From Acidobacteriota bacterium (GTDB lineage: Bacteria > Acidobacteriota > Vicinamibacteria > Vicinamibacterales > UBA8438), in NCBI GenBank assembly GCA_011523845.1, contig WTFV01000265.1:1-64000 (forward strand): 64,000 bases of DNA, in the 5' to 3' direction. The notes below the pieces were generated by a model that was not told the origin of the DNA, searched no databases, and saw nothing but the letters and a program-made list of their open reading frames with translations. The position numbers and the translations under genes were made by a program. Numbering within the stretch: the stretch's first letter is position 1; the number at the start of each line of letters is the position of its first letter. Positions 18,430 through 26,925 of the stretch are shown in pieces.

Positions 18430-21237
18430 TCACTCGACGTCGACCCGGATGCGCTCGGCAAGTTGCAGGTCGTCGAGGATCTGCCGCAGGTCCGCCAGGA
18501 GTGGATCGGCGCCGGCGCCGTCCGCGGTCAACTCGAACGTGACGCCCACCTTCAGATCGTGGCCCGAGCGGAGCTTCGGCAGAAGCTTCGTTCCCAGCCG
18601 GTTCCATATCTCCGGCGGGATATCTCCATGAATACGGAGAGACTTCCGTGCCGGTGGCGCAGGCGGCACCGGAGGCTGCGGATCGATCGCGACATCCGGA
18701 CCAGGACCAGGACCAGTTGAACCGACGACCGGATCATCCGAAACCTCCTCGCCGGCCGCGGGTTTCTCGGTGTCGGGTGCAGTCGGCGCCTTCAACTGCT
18801 CGGCCAAGGCCCGGGTCAGCAGGTACACGTCCGTCTCGAACATGACGTCCTCGGGCACGACGGTCTCCCGAAACGACACGCGCGCGAATCGGCCGTCCGC
18901 TCCCCTCCCGGAACCGAGCCCGAAGTCGCCCTTGCCGACGAACTCGACGATCTTCCGGCACAGCACGGCGTCGGGATCGACCAGACGCGTCAGCGAACCG
19001 TCGAGGAAGCTCTGCCGCAGGCTGACCAGCGGCCAGGCCCCGCTCTCCTTCAAGGCCGGCGGCCAGTTGCGTTCCAGGTAGGCGGCGCCGACCGATTCGT
19101 TGAGCAGGGCGCTCGACTTGAGCGCGGAGATCACGCGCCCGCACAGGCTCTCGCTGCTGCTGGAATGACCAGCACCGAGGTCGATACTCGCCAGTCCGTC
19201 CGGCGCCGAGGCGTCGGCGATCACCACGAAGCGGTAGTCGCCCCACACCTCCTCACGAGCCGCGTCGCCGGCTTCCCGCACCTTCGTGCGGATATCCGCG
19301 AGTTCGGTGCTGTCGAGCTCACTTCCGAGGGTGCCCGCCGAGATCTCGGCTTCGACGCGCTTCCACGCGAGCCACTGCTCCACCTTGTCCCGCAATTCCC
19401 GTCCCGGCTTCTTGACCGCCCAGACCAACGCACCCGGATACAGCCTGGGCGACGCGCCGCGGGCGCGGGTCCATTGGGCGATCCGCTGGCGGACGTCGCC
19501 GTCTGCCTCGCCGGTCCACTCCACCTCGGGATCCAGCACCACGAGCGTCAGCTTCGGCGTGTCCGGAATCGACGCGGCGTCGGCCGGGAAGCAGACCCGC
19601 GGAAGGGTCGCGCCCCGGTCGAAATCGTCCTTGACCAGCTTGCGGATGGCCGGTTGAATCTCCCCTTCCTCGTCCAGCGACGCGCGCCGGTCGTTGACCA
19701 CCTTCTTGATAGTCGGCCGGTAGCTGATCCGATAGCCGTCCGTGCCGACCCGCCGCAGGAAGTAGGAGCGTTCCTCGAGCGCCATCGCCGCGGTGTCGAC
19801 GGAGGTCGTGTCGATCGACGGCTCCCCGAGCGCGAAGCGCAGCTCCGGCAGATGCGCGACCCGCTCGACCTGTCCGCCGGACGATTCGAACAGCATCGTC
19901 GTCCCCACGCGGCGGTGGATGTCGCGGACGGGACCCTTGCTGTCGGCGTCCAGCGCCCGCGCGTGCGCCTGCACGCCGGCGATGTCGGCGTCGATGGCCG
20001 TCGACAAGCGCGATTCGCCGAGCTGTCCGAGCACGACGCCGGCGAAGTCGGAGACATCGAACGGCGCCGATCCGAGCGTGATCAGCGGTTCCGTGCGGGC
20101 CTTGGTGAAGCCGTCCCGGTGCGCCCAGGAGATCCACTGCGCGAGCATCGCCAGCGTGCCGCGCGTCTGCTGGAACTGCGGCAGCGCGCTCCACTTGCGC
20201 TGGAAGACCGACAGCGTGGCCGGATGGAACGGATAACAGGCCTCGAAGCGCACCCGCAGATGCTCGCGCGCCTTCGCCTCCGTCGCGGCGCTGTCCACCA
20301 GGGTCCACTGCGGCGGCAGACGCTCGCGCCGCTCGAAGCACCAGTCGGCATAGACCCTGGCCACCTTCTTGCGGAACCGCTCCTCGCCGATGGCGTCGAA
20401 CAGCCGCCGCCGGACGACCTCGCTCACCTCCGTCTCGTCGTTCGCCAGCAGGTCCTTGGCGACGCGCCGGACGACCTTCGTGATCTTGTCCTGCCACGCC
20501 ATATCGAAATCGGACATCTCGACCTGACTGCGCGGCAGGCTGATGACCGCGGCCCCGTGCGTGGTCCCGGTCATCGCGACTGTCAGGTTCTGGATGAAGG
20601 CATGGAACGGATCGGCCATCTGCCGGTAGCGATTGACGAAGTTGAGCACCTCGTCGAACAGCACCAGCACGGGTGCGCCCGCCGCGGCGAACACGCGGCC
20701 GAGCGCCTCGGTGCCCGGCGGGGTCGTCGCCGCACTCGCGCCGAGCAGCTCGACACCGCGATCCCCGGCAAGCTGACGGGCGACGTCGACCCACGGCGCC
20801 TCCCGACCCTCCCGCGGATCCCACGCGTTGCCGACGAAGACCGCCACCCGCGCCTCGGGAGCGGCGGCCAGCCCCGCGCCGCGCAGAAGATCCGCGACAT
20901 CTCCCAGGCGACCCACAACCTCGCCAGCCGTCACGAGGTGATACAGCGCAGTCAGTGTGTGGGTCTTGCCGCCGCCGAACTGCGTCACCAGCGTCATCAC
21001 CGGCGACGTGTTCGCCGTCTTCCCCGCCAGACGCCGCAGCACCATTCCTGCGTGCTCACGCAACGCGCGCGTGAAGCAGGTGCGGGCGAAGAACGCCTCG
21101 GGATCCCGGTAGTCGGCCGGCGCCGTGCCGGCGACGACCTGCTCCAGGGCGATGGCGAACTCGTCCGGATTGAACGAGCGGCCTTCGCGGACCTCCTCGC
21201 GCGGAAGTGCGACCTTGTACCACGGATCAAGCGCCAT
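18430..21237 (-). CDS. DUF499 ATPase, core anti-phage component
   Basis: This 935-residue protein carries a P-loop at 86-93 (QFGGGKTH) and a Walker B LVLFDEV at 191-197 in a large STAND/AAA-like ATPase of the DUF499 family. A long middle region is followed by a Pro-rich linker (about 840-870) and a small C-terminal domain (KSLRIHGDIPPEIWNRLGTK). DUF499 proteins occur with DUF1156 methylases and SNF2-type helicases in candidate anti-phage loci (Hma-like). The exact role is not established; energy-driven sensing or loading on DNA is an inference. The ATG at 21237 lies inside the end of the PIN gene (11-bp overlap), so the core gene is translationally linked to embedded cargo. Confidence 0.85.
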   Translation of the reverse strand: MALDPWYKVALPREEVREGRSFNPDEFAIALEQVVAGTAPADYRDPEAFFARTCFTRALREHAGMVLRRLAGKTANTSPVMTLVTQFGGGKTHTLTALYHLVTAGEVVGRLGDVADLLRGAGLAAAPEARVAVFVGNAWDPREGREAPWVDVARQLAGDRGVELLGASAATTPPGTEALGRVFAAAGAPVLVLFDEVLNFVNRYRQMADPFHAFIQNLTVAMTGTTHGAAVISLPRSQVEMSDFDMAWQDKITKVVRRVAKDLLANDETEVSEVVRRRLFDAIGEERFRKKVARVYADWCFERRERLPPQWTLVDSAATEAKAREHLRVRFEACYPFHPATLSVFQRKWSALPQFQQTRGTLAMLAQWISWAHRDGFTKARTEPLITLGSAPFDVSDFAGVVLGQLGESRLSTAIDADIAGVQAHARALDADSKGPVRDIHRRVGTTMLFESSGGQVERVAHLPELRFALGEPSIDTTSVDTAAMALEERSYFLRRVGTDGYRISYRPTIKKVVNDRRASLDEEGEIQPAIRKLVKDDFDRGATLPRVCFPADAASIPDTPKLTLVVLDPEVEWTGEADGDVRQRIAQWTRARGASPRLYPGALVWAVKKPGRELRDKVEQWLAWKRVEAEISAGTLGSELDSTELADIRTKVREAGDAAREEVWGDYRFVVIADASAPDGLASIDLGAGHSSSSESLCGRVISALKSSALLNESVGAAYLERNWPPALKESGAWPLVSLRQSFLDGSLTRLVDPDAVLCRKIVEFVGKGDFGLGSGRGADGRFARVSFRETVVPEDVMFETDVYLLTRALAEQLKAPTAPDTEKPAAGEEVSDDPVVGSTGPGPGPDVAIDPQPPVPPAPPARKSLRIHGDIPPEIWNRLGTKLLPKLRSGHDLKVGVTFELTADGAGADPLLADLRQILDDLQLAERIRVDVE

Positions 21238-21706
21238 TACGTGCCTGTCTCTTCATGCGCTTACGTGCCTGTCTCTTCATGCGCTCCTCGACCGGCTCGC
21301 CAGGTCGCGCCGCACGAAGCAGTTCCCACAACCCTCTGGGCGTCACGATCCGTAAACCCACCGCCGGCCGGGCATCGAGCAGATCCCTGTCGCCAGTCAC
21401 AAGGACGTCCACCGCCCCGACGATCGCAGCCGCTGCTATCCATCGATCGGCCGGATCGGTGTCGGGCCATGTCGCCGGCTCGACCGGTGCCACGACATCC
21501 GCCTGATCGCGAACGAATCGGACGACCTCGTGCACGCGCACGTCCGGCATGCGGAGCTTCTCCCCGAGAATCCGTTCGAGTTCTTCCACAATCGTCTCGC
21601 CGACGACCAGCCGGTGCTCGGCGAGCACGAGTTGCAGAATGTCCGAGCAGAATCCGCGGGTCGCGAAGGCGGCGACCAGGACGTTGGTGTCGAGCAGGAT
21701 CCTCAC
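21227..21706 (-). CDS. PIN-domain toxin embedded next to DUF499
   Basis: This 159-residue VapC-like protein has MRILLDTNVLVAAF at the N-terminus with the first catalytic Asp, an ETIVEELERI helix supplying a Glu, DPADRWIAAAAIVG and DVLVTGDRDLLD with the later acidic residues. It should be a Mg2+-dependent ribonuclease. The start overlaps the end of the antitoxin gene by four bases and the stop lies inside the DUF499 coding start. The C-terminal tail is an eight-residue repeat (MKRQARKR twice), encoded by a 24-bp tandem duplication at 21238-21285, not part of the PIN fold. Confidence 0.85.
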   Translation of the reverse strand: MRILLDTNVLVAAFATRGFCSDILQLVLAEHRLVVGETIVEELERILGEKLRMPDVRVHEVVRFVRDQADVVAPVEPATWPDTDPADRWIAAAAIVGAVDVLVTGDRDLLDARPAVGLRIVTPRGLWELLRAARPGEPVEERMKRQARKRMKRQARNGA

Positions 21707-21918
21707 GAGACTTCGTCGAAGACATCCTCGTCGGTCAACCAGCCCTGGGCCTCGGCGAACGGCGCGACGCGGCGCCGCAGCTCTTCGAGTCGTGCGATCG
21801 CGAGTTGGCGGCGCACGGCTTCGCGCACGAATGCGCTCTTGCCGGTACCGGTTCGCGCCGCCACATCGCGCAGTTCCGCGTCCAGCTTTTCGTCGATGCG
21901 GATCGTCAAGGTCGCCAT
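21703..21918 (-). CDS. ribbon-helix-helix antitoxin
   Basis: This 71-residue protein begins MATLTIRIDEKLDAELRD, a ribbon-helix-helix DNA-binding motif, followed by a helix GKSAFVREAVRRQLAIARLE and an acidic toxin-binding tail. The ATG at 21918 is preferred to an upstream TTG. It overlaps the PIN toxin by four bases, the classic order antitoxin then toxin. An inverted repeat directly upstream is a likely autoregulatory operator. Confidence 0.85.
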   Translation of the reverse strand: MATLTIRIDEKLDAELRDVAARTGTGKSAFVREAVRRQLAIARLEELRRRVAPFAEAQGWLTDEDVFDEVS

Positions 21919-21941
21919 GTGATACAAAGTACTACGATCAC
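21919..21941 (-). promoter_or_regulatory. candidate operator of the RHH/PIN pair
   Basis: The arms GTGAT and ATCAC flank a 13-bp centre containing the palindrome AGTACT, directly before the antitoxin start. The segment is AT-rich in a GC-rich context. Ribbon-helix-helix antitoxins usually bind such sites to repress their own operon. Confidence 0.45.
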
Positions 21942-22048
21942 TGAGCCCGATTCCAGCCTACGTCGACCGAAAGAACGAGCGGCCATCGCGGACCTTCCCT
22001 CGGGAGCGACCTCGTACCGGGGTCGAGCGCCGTCGTCCGGATGTCTCC

Positions 22049-22717
22049 TCACGCCTCCGCTCGCGCCGCGCGCCCAGTCGCTTCGGCCCCCAGCGACTCC
22101 AGGCGCGTCACCCAGGCATCGAATCGCGGACACTCCGCGCGAATCCTGGCGAGACCGATTTCCTCCGCCAATATGGGGCCGTGAGAGCGCTTGTCGTACC
22201 TCGGAATCACGCTGGCGATGCGCTTGCTCGGAGCCGTTTCAGGATTGTCGTTGATGTCTTCCGGGGTCGAGAACCGCTCACGAACCGCCCGCAGCGCTGC
22301 CGCGCAGCCCGCCGGGAAGTCGACCTGCGTCGAAAACACGTTCACTTCCGAGAACAGCAGTCCTTCGAATTCGTGCATCTGAATGTAAGGAATCGTCTTC
22401 CTTTCGTCCCAGGCGCGGCCCAGCCGCGCGCGAATCCCGCTGATCAGTTGTTTCTCCAGGTCATCCACCGCACTGTCCCTTGTACGGCGAAATCCGTAGA
22501 AGTCCACCAGCGTCGTCACGGCATCGAAAGCTCCAAGCAGCGTCACGAGTTCCGATACTAGTCGATCCAGAGACACGCTTCCACCACCGGACCTGCCGCG
22601 GGCCCGCCCGAGCACTATCGGCGTCGACTCGATTCGTCTTCCACGCAGATGGACCGCAAGGACCCTCTTCACGAACTCCTCTTCGGTCTGCCCTTCCACC
22701 GAGACGGCAAGACGCAT
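22049..22717 (-). CDS. DUF4276 protein, partner of AAA ATPase (pair 1)
   Basis: The 222-residue protein shares the A of TGATG with the stop of the ATPase gene, so the start at 22717 is well supported. The family pattern is clear: MRLAVSVEGQTEEEFVKRVL at the N-terminus, GGGSVSLDRLVSEL, AVTTLVDFYGF, then IPYIQMHEFEGLLFSE. DUF4276 proteins often follow an AAA_21-type ATPase in defence islands. Conserved acidic residues (E9, D79, E-F-E motif) suggest a TOPRIM-like nuclease, which is my inference. Its joint operon with the ATPase implies a two-component effector module. Confidence 0.82.
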   Translation of the reverse strand: MRLAVSVEGQTEEEFVKRVLAVHLRGRRIESTPIVLGRARGRSGGGSVSLDRLVSELVTLLGAFDAVTTLVDFYGFRRTRDSAVDDLEKQLISGIRARLGRAWDERKTIPYIQMHEFEGLLFSEVNVFSTQVDFPAGCAAALRAVRERFSTPEDINDNPETAPSKRIASVIPRYDKRSHGPILAEEIGLARIRAECPRFDAWVTRLESLGAEATGRAARAEA

Positions 22718-23847
22718 CACGGGCGTCCTCCAATGAGGTTCTTCTGCCATATTTCACCCGGCATGAAGCCATCATCGAGCCACCTCTTGTACCCGTCGGC
22801 ATCGGGTCTGCTGAAAGATGTCCGTCCATCGTGGAGATCCAGCACGACGATTTCGTCGAGGTCGAATGCATCGACGAGCAACGGCGACTGCGTGGCGACG
22901 ATGATCTGCCGGTCGACCGCGAGCGACTTGATCATGCCGCCGACCAGCGCGACGGCGGCGGGATGCAGGCCGAGCTCCGGCTCGTCAAGCAGCAACACGT
23001 TCGGCAACATCTCCGGCGGCAGGTTCAGCAAGGTAACGAGAGCGAAGAAACGAAGCGAGCCGTCGGAGGTAAGGTGTGCCCCGAAGGTCCTGTCCGTTCC
23101 GGCAGCCTTCCATCGCAAAGAGACCTTGCCATAGCTCTCGTCTACCTGGAAGCGGTCGAAGACCGGTAGTACTCGCCTGACATTCCGACAGATCAGGTCG
23201 AACCGTCGGACATCCCCCTGCTCCAGCCGATGCAGGACGGCGGCGAGGTTTCCGCCGTGGGTACGAAGGTAGTTGTCGTCTTCGGCATCCCACCGCTTCT
23301 TGAAATTCGAGGTATCTGACGTGTCGTGGAACTGGAAGACCTGACAGCTCCTCAAGAGATGGACGATGACCCTTGCGGTAGTGGGATTCACGCCGGGGGA
23401 CGGCCCAGCTTGCGCAACGTCGATGATACCTGCTTCCCGGTGACCGCTGGGAACGTACTTCCAAGGTGCGTCCGTCGAATAGTCCGATGCACTGAAACGA
23501 TATGCCTCCTCCGTGAAGATGAGACGGTCCGGGTGCGCGTAGGACAGTGCGAAGCGGTAATCGTTGCGGCCCTTGTCGGTGGCAAGCGAGACTTCGCCCT
23601 CCATACGGGGCGTAACGCTGTTGCCGCCGTACAACTGATCATCGGCGCCGCCGTGCCGCTCGACGAACTCCCCGAGGCGTCGAGACCGCAGCATCCAGCT
23701 CATCATCTCGAAGAAGCGGATGAAATTGGACTTCCCCGAGCCGTTGGCCCCGATCAGCACGTTCGCGTTCTGGAGATTGGACAGCTCGACGTCCGCCAGC
23801 GATCTGAACCCCCGGATGCGAACCGACTCGATCCTGCCTGCGCTCAT
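22717..23847 (-). CDS. AAA_21-type ATPase (pair 1)
   Basis: The 376-residue protein has an SMC/RecF-like layout: RIESVRIRGFRSLADVEL at the start, Walker A GANGSGKS at 33-40, a signature-like region around SDGSLRFFAL, Walker B VLLLDEPELGLHP and a final IIVATQSPLLVDAF switch. This is the ATPase type found in OLD/Septu/Gabija-like defence modules. It is followed by DUF4276 with a one-base overlap. Probably senses or remodels nucleic acid while the partner cuts; this is inferred from the family. Confidence 0.85.
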   Translation of the reverse strand: MSAGRIESVRIRGFRSLADVELSNLQNANVLIGANGSGKSNFIRFFEMMSWMLRSRRLGEFVERHGGADDQLYGGNSVTPRMEGEVSLATDKGRNDYRFALSYAHPDRLIFTEEAYRFSASDYSTDAPWKYVPSGHREAGIIDVAQAGPSPGVNPTTARVIVHLLRSCQVFQFHDTSDTSNFKKRWDAEDDNYLRTHGGNLAAVLHRLEQGDVRRFDLICRNVRRVLPVFDRFQVDESYGKVSLRWKAAGTDRTFGAHLTSDGSLRFFALVTLLNLPPEMLPNVLLLDEPELGLHPAAVALVGGMIKSLAVDRQIIVATQSPLLVDAFDLDEIVVLDLHDGRTSFSRPDADGYKRWLDDGFMPGEIWQKNLIGGRP

Positions 23848-23933
23848 CGACGGCGTCCTCCTGCACGGATCTTCTCACACGTCCTGCAGTGCATCACCGA
23901 TCGGCCTGGCGGCCGGCGGCCCCGCATGAACGA

Positions 23934-24547
23934 CTACCTGCCCGTCCGACCCAACTCGCGGAATCCTCTCCTGAGATCGCCGACGAGCGCTCTCAACGAC
24001 GAATCCCGTCTGCCGGCGCGGTAGAGGTTCATCGCCTCCACCAGCTCAGCCACGAACTCGATTCCGCTCAGCGTCGCCGGCTGCTGTCCGCGGCGAACCG
24101 CGTCCGCCAGGAGTCGCTTGTAGTGTTCCCGCTCGCACTTTTCGGGACCGACCACCGGTTGGTAGCCAACTACGCTGTAGAACGAATCAGGATCCGCCAG
24201 AGACCAGCGCTCGACGTGCGGGTTCGGGCAACCTGCGACAACCCGGTCCCGAAGCCCGGGCCTCGTCGCCCTCCGGATCTCCTCCCTCTTCTTCCGAGGC
24301 GTGGCGCAGTTGCCGTCGATGACGACGACCATCAGATCCGGTGCGCGCCTCATGAGCCCCCTTTTCGACCAGCACCTGATACGTCCCGAACTCCTCCAAG
24401 GCGCGCGGGTGGCCGCCTCCCGCCGACCGAGCCTGGAGACTCAACGCGACCTCTTCTTCTCGGGCGACCCGCTCCACCAGCGCCCCGACGAACACCTCAT
24501 TGCGCGAGGTCCTCGACGAAGAGATCCACAGCGAGCGGATCACTCAT
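23934..24547 (-). pseudogene. DUF4276-like partner (pair 2), disrupted by two frameshifts
   Basis: The gene starts MSDPLAVDLFVEDLAQ at 24547, eight bases inside the ATPase gene. The frame is then lost, and resumes in another frame as EVFVGALVERVAREEE and GGHPRALEEFGTYQVLVEKG. A second slip in a run of five Gs leads to LMVVVIDGNC, PNPHVERWSLADPDSF and the helical C-terminus. Read through, it gives one continuous protein of about 200 residues with the DUF4276-like acidic motifs. Two frameshifts within 200 bp mean inactivation or an assembly error. Its ATPase partner is intact. Confidence 0.7.
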
Positions 24548-25781
24548 CGATCAGGCCTCGCAGCAGCAGGTTCTCGAACAGACCGTCCTCGCCATTGCTC
24601 GTGAGCGCTGCCGCGATTTCGCTGTCCTTGAACAACCGGTCGGTCGGGTCGAACGGTTCGATGGTCGTGGCCTGACCGACGCGGCGAACGTTGAAGAGGC
24701 CGACTTCTCCCTGCATGAAGGTTGAGTGCTTCAACACGGCGTCGCAGAACAACGGCGAGTGGGTCGTCACGATGACCTGGCGGCCTCCGTCCGACGCCAA
24801 CGAGATCAGGAGGCGGGCGATGAGGTCGAGCCGCCGCGGGTGGACACCGTTCTCCGGCTCCTCGAACGCGAGCAGCGACCCTCCCCAGGGATTCACGGCG
24901 ATGGCGCACAAGGCGAGTACGCGAAGCGTGCCCTCGGAAACTATGCGTGAGGAATAGTCCACCCCGTGCTGACGAATCACTATGTCAAGCGTGCCGCGTC
25001 GTTCATCCAGATAGACCGCCAGCGACTCGACGTTGGGCGCGATCGAGCGTAGTGTGCGGGAAGCGGCCTCGAAACGTTTTGGCTCCTCGGCTCGCAGCTT
25101 GTACAGGAAGGGTCCGACGCTCTCGCCGTGCAGACCGATGTCGAAAACGTCGGCCGGCGGTCTTGGCGCACGCATCGCCAAACCCGGATCGAGATAGTGC
25201 GTGCACCAGTCGCCGAGTTCGTCTCTGACAGCTTCCAGCCAGCGGTATTCGTCGCCGGCAAGGCTGCGATCCGACAGGATCGCGTGATTCAGGCCGACCG
25301 GCTCCTGACGCGGATGCGCCGGTTTCCCTTTACGTCGCACGTGGAGTTTGGAATCGATGCGCTCGATGGCCGGTGTACCCTTCGGATTCCCCGTACGTCC
25401 CACGAGTGCGAGGTACTCATCCGCCACACTGAGCCGCCCCGACCCGAGCTCGATCCTCGGTTCAACGCGATACCGGTACCGCTCTCCGCCGACCGACAGA
25501 TCGGCTTCCAGCGAGAACCGCGCGTCCGGTTGCTTCAGAAGCGCCGGCAGACCACCGGCCGGAAACGAGAACGCCTCGAACGCGTGGCCCCGCACGGGCA
25601 TCGGCCCGTCCAGCACATCCGACAGCGTCCGCACGTTGCCGATCCAGGACAGCGCCGCAATGGCGTCCAGCAGGTTGCTTTTCCCGGCCGCATTGGGACC
25701 GAAGAGCACTGACAGGGCCGGAAACTCGACGCTCACGTCCATGAGCGACTTGAAGTTGCGAACCGTCAGCTTCTTCAGCAT
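24540..25781 (-). CDS. AAA_21-type ATPase (pair 2)
   Basis: The 413-residue protein shows MLKKLTVRNFKSLMDVSVEF, Walker A GPNAAGKS at 28-35, a long coiled or helical insert, Walker B SLLAFEEPENGVHP and QVIVTTHSPLFCDAV. It belongs to the same broad class as pair 1 but the two are only distantly similar. It starts six bases after the stop of a copied DUF1156 tail (25788-25841), as if it once followed a methylase gene directly. The downstream partner overlaps by eight bases but is frameshifted. Confidence 0.85.
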   Translation of the reverse strand: MLKKLTVRNFKSLMDVSVEFPALSVLFGPNAAGKSNLLDAIAALSWIGNVRTLSDVLDGPMPVRGHAFEAFSFPAGGLPALLKQPDARFSLEADLSVGGERYRYRVEPRIELGSGRLSVADEYLALVGRTGNPKGTPAIERIDSKLHVRRKGKPAHPRQEPVGLNHAILSDRSLAGDEYRWLEAVRDELGDWCTHYLDPGLAMRAPRPPADVFDIGLHGESVGPFLYKLRAEEPKRFEAASRTLRSIAPNVESLAVYLDERRGTLDIVIRQHGVDYSSRIVSEGTLRVLALCAIAVNPWGGSLLAFEEPENGVHPRRLDLIARLLISLASDGGRQVIVTTHSPLFCDAVLKHSTFMQGEVGLFNVRRVGQATTIEPFDPTDRLFKDSEIAAALTSNGEDGLFENLLLRGLIDE

Positions 25782-25787
25782 CGTCGG

Positions 25788-25841
25788 CTACCTTGGCACG
25801 GTCAGGAGCATCGCGTCGAGCAGGCGCTTCTCCTCGCTGCC
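25788..25841 (-). pseudogene. copied 3' end of the DUF1156 methylase gene
   Basis: Fifty of 54 bases match the last codons of the intact methylase at 28283-28336, including the TAG stop, and encode EEKRLLDAMLLTVPR against EEKRLLDAMLLAVPR. It lies at the far end of the AAA/PIN-like cassette, so that cassette is flanked by two methylase tails. Confidence 0.85.
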
Positions 25842-26842
25842 TCGGGGAACAGCCCGGAGCAAGCGTTCGAGACACCAAGACGATCGATCGCCCGCTCTCC
25901 TGCCCGGTCTGGAAAGCGCATGCCCCGGATGGACCCAAACGCGCACACGATCATCGGCCGCCACTCCCGCACAGACTTCGGTTCGCCAACAGCCGTCGAT
26001 GCACCGGGGTCAGGTTATCGCGAACTCGCGTCGAGTACACCTTGCCGCGCGGCTGGTCGACCAGCGCGTTGTCGCCGAAATCGGCCTGCAGGTCGCCGTC
26101 GTTGGAGTACAGCAAACGCGCCCCGCCGAGCTGAGCGACGGCGACGACGTGTTCATCGTCGGAACGGCAGGTGTTCTCCCGCTCAAGTTGATTCGCCCTA
26201 TCGTCCACGGCCTCGTCGTTCAGGAGCATGATCCGCCCCGCCAGAACCGCCTGACGACGCCACTCCCTGAAGGCGCCGTTCCGGTCGAGCTCCCGGAGCA
26301 ACCTGCCGCCGACCATCAAGCGCCCGCGACCTTCGTGGATCCTCGGGGAACAGCCCGGAGCAAGCGTTCGAGACACCAAGACGATCGATCGCCCGCTCTC
26401 CTGCCCGGTCTGGAAAGCGCATGCCCCGGATGGACCCAAACGCGCACACGATCATCGGCCGCCACTCCCGCACAGACTTCGGTTCGCCAACAGCCGTCGA
26501 TGCACCGGGGTCAGGTTATCGCGAACTCGCGTCGAGTACACCTTGCCGCGCGGCTGGTCGACCAGCGCGTTGTCGCCGAAATCGGCCTGCAGGTCGCCGT
26601 CGTTGGAGTACAGCAAACGCGCCCCGCCGAGCTGAGCGACGGCGACGACGTGTTCATCGTCGGAACGGCAGGTGTTCTCCCGCTCAAGTTGATTCGCCCT
26701 ATCGTCCACGGCCTCGTCGTTCAGGAGCATGATCCGCCCCGCCAGAACCGCCTGACGACGCCACTCCCTGAAGGCGCCGTTCCGGTCGAGCTCCCGGAGC
26801 AACCTGCCGCCGACCATCAAGCGCCCGCGACCTTCGTGGATC
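25841..26842. repeat. 501-bp exact-looking tandem duplication
   Basis: The segment 25841-26341 is repeated as 26342-26842 with offset 501; translated frames in the two copies are identical, so I see no difference between copies. It covers the last three quarters of the PIN-like gene plus downstream DNA up to the copied methylase tail. It is either very recent or an assembly artefact. Confidence 0.85.
25951..26330 (-). pseudogene. truncated second copy of the PIN-like gene
   Basis: Generated by the tandem duplication, this copy lacks the first 30 or so codons, including the N-terminal catalytic Asp (CAILDANVAG), and starts in mid-gene at IHEGRGRLMVGGRLLREL. A longer open frame reads in from junction sequence but has no good start. 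Confidence 0.8.
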
Positions 26843-26925
26843 CAACTGAAGAACGCCTCTCCCGCCGGCGGTCGGTCGGTTCCGAACACCTGCCCCGCCA
26901 CGTTGGCGTCGAGAATGGCGCACAT
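26452..26925 (-). CDS. PIN-like nuclease, partner of the AAA ATPase upstream
   Basis: The 157-residue protein begins MCAILDANVAGQVFG, a PIN-type opening with Asp7. Later acids are in LNDEAVDDRANQL, CRSDDEHVVAVAQLGG and LLYSNDGDLQADF. It starts directly after the ATPase stop with no gap and is probably made from the same mRNA. PIN-like proteins beside AAA ATPases are known in defence islands as likely RNases or DNases. The end of the gene is the start point of the tandem duplication's second unit. Confidence 0.7.
   Translation of the reverse strand: MCAILDANVAGQVFGTDRPPAGEAFFSWIHEGRGRLMVGGRLLRELDRNGAFREWRRQAVLAGRIMLLNDEAVDDRANQLERENTCRSDDEHVVAVAQLGGARLLYSNDGDLQADFGDNALVDQPRGKVYSTRVRDNLTPVHRRLLANRSLCGSGGR

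Noticed and set aside
19165..22254. 1029-codon plus-strand open frame across DUF499 and the PIN pair
   Set aside because: It crosses several well-supported minus-strand genes, is Arg-rich and has no recognisable domain.
22049..23847. Gabija or Septu system
   Set aside because: The ATPase is of a similar broad class, but the partner is DUF4276, not a UvrD-like helicase or an HNH nuclease.
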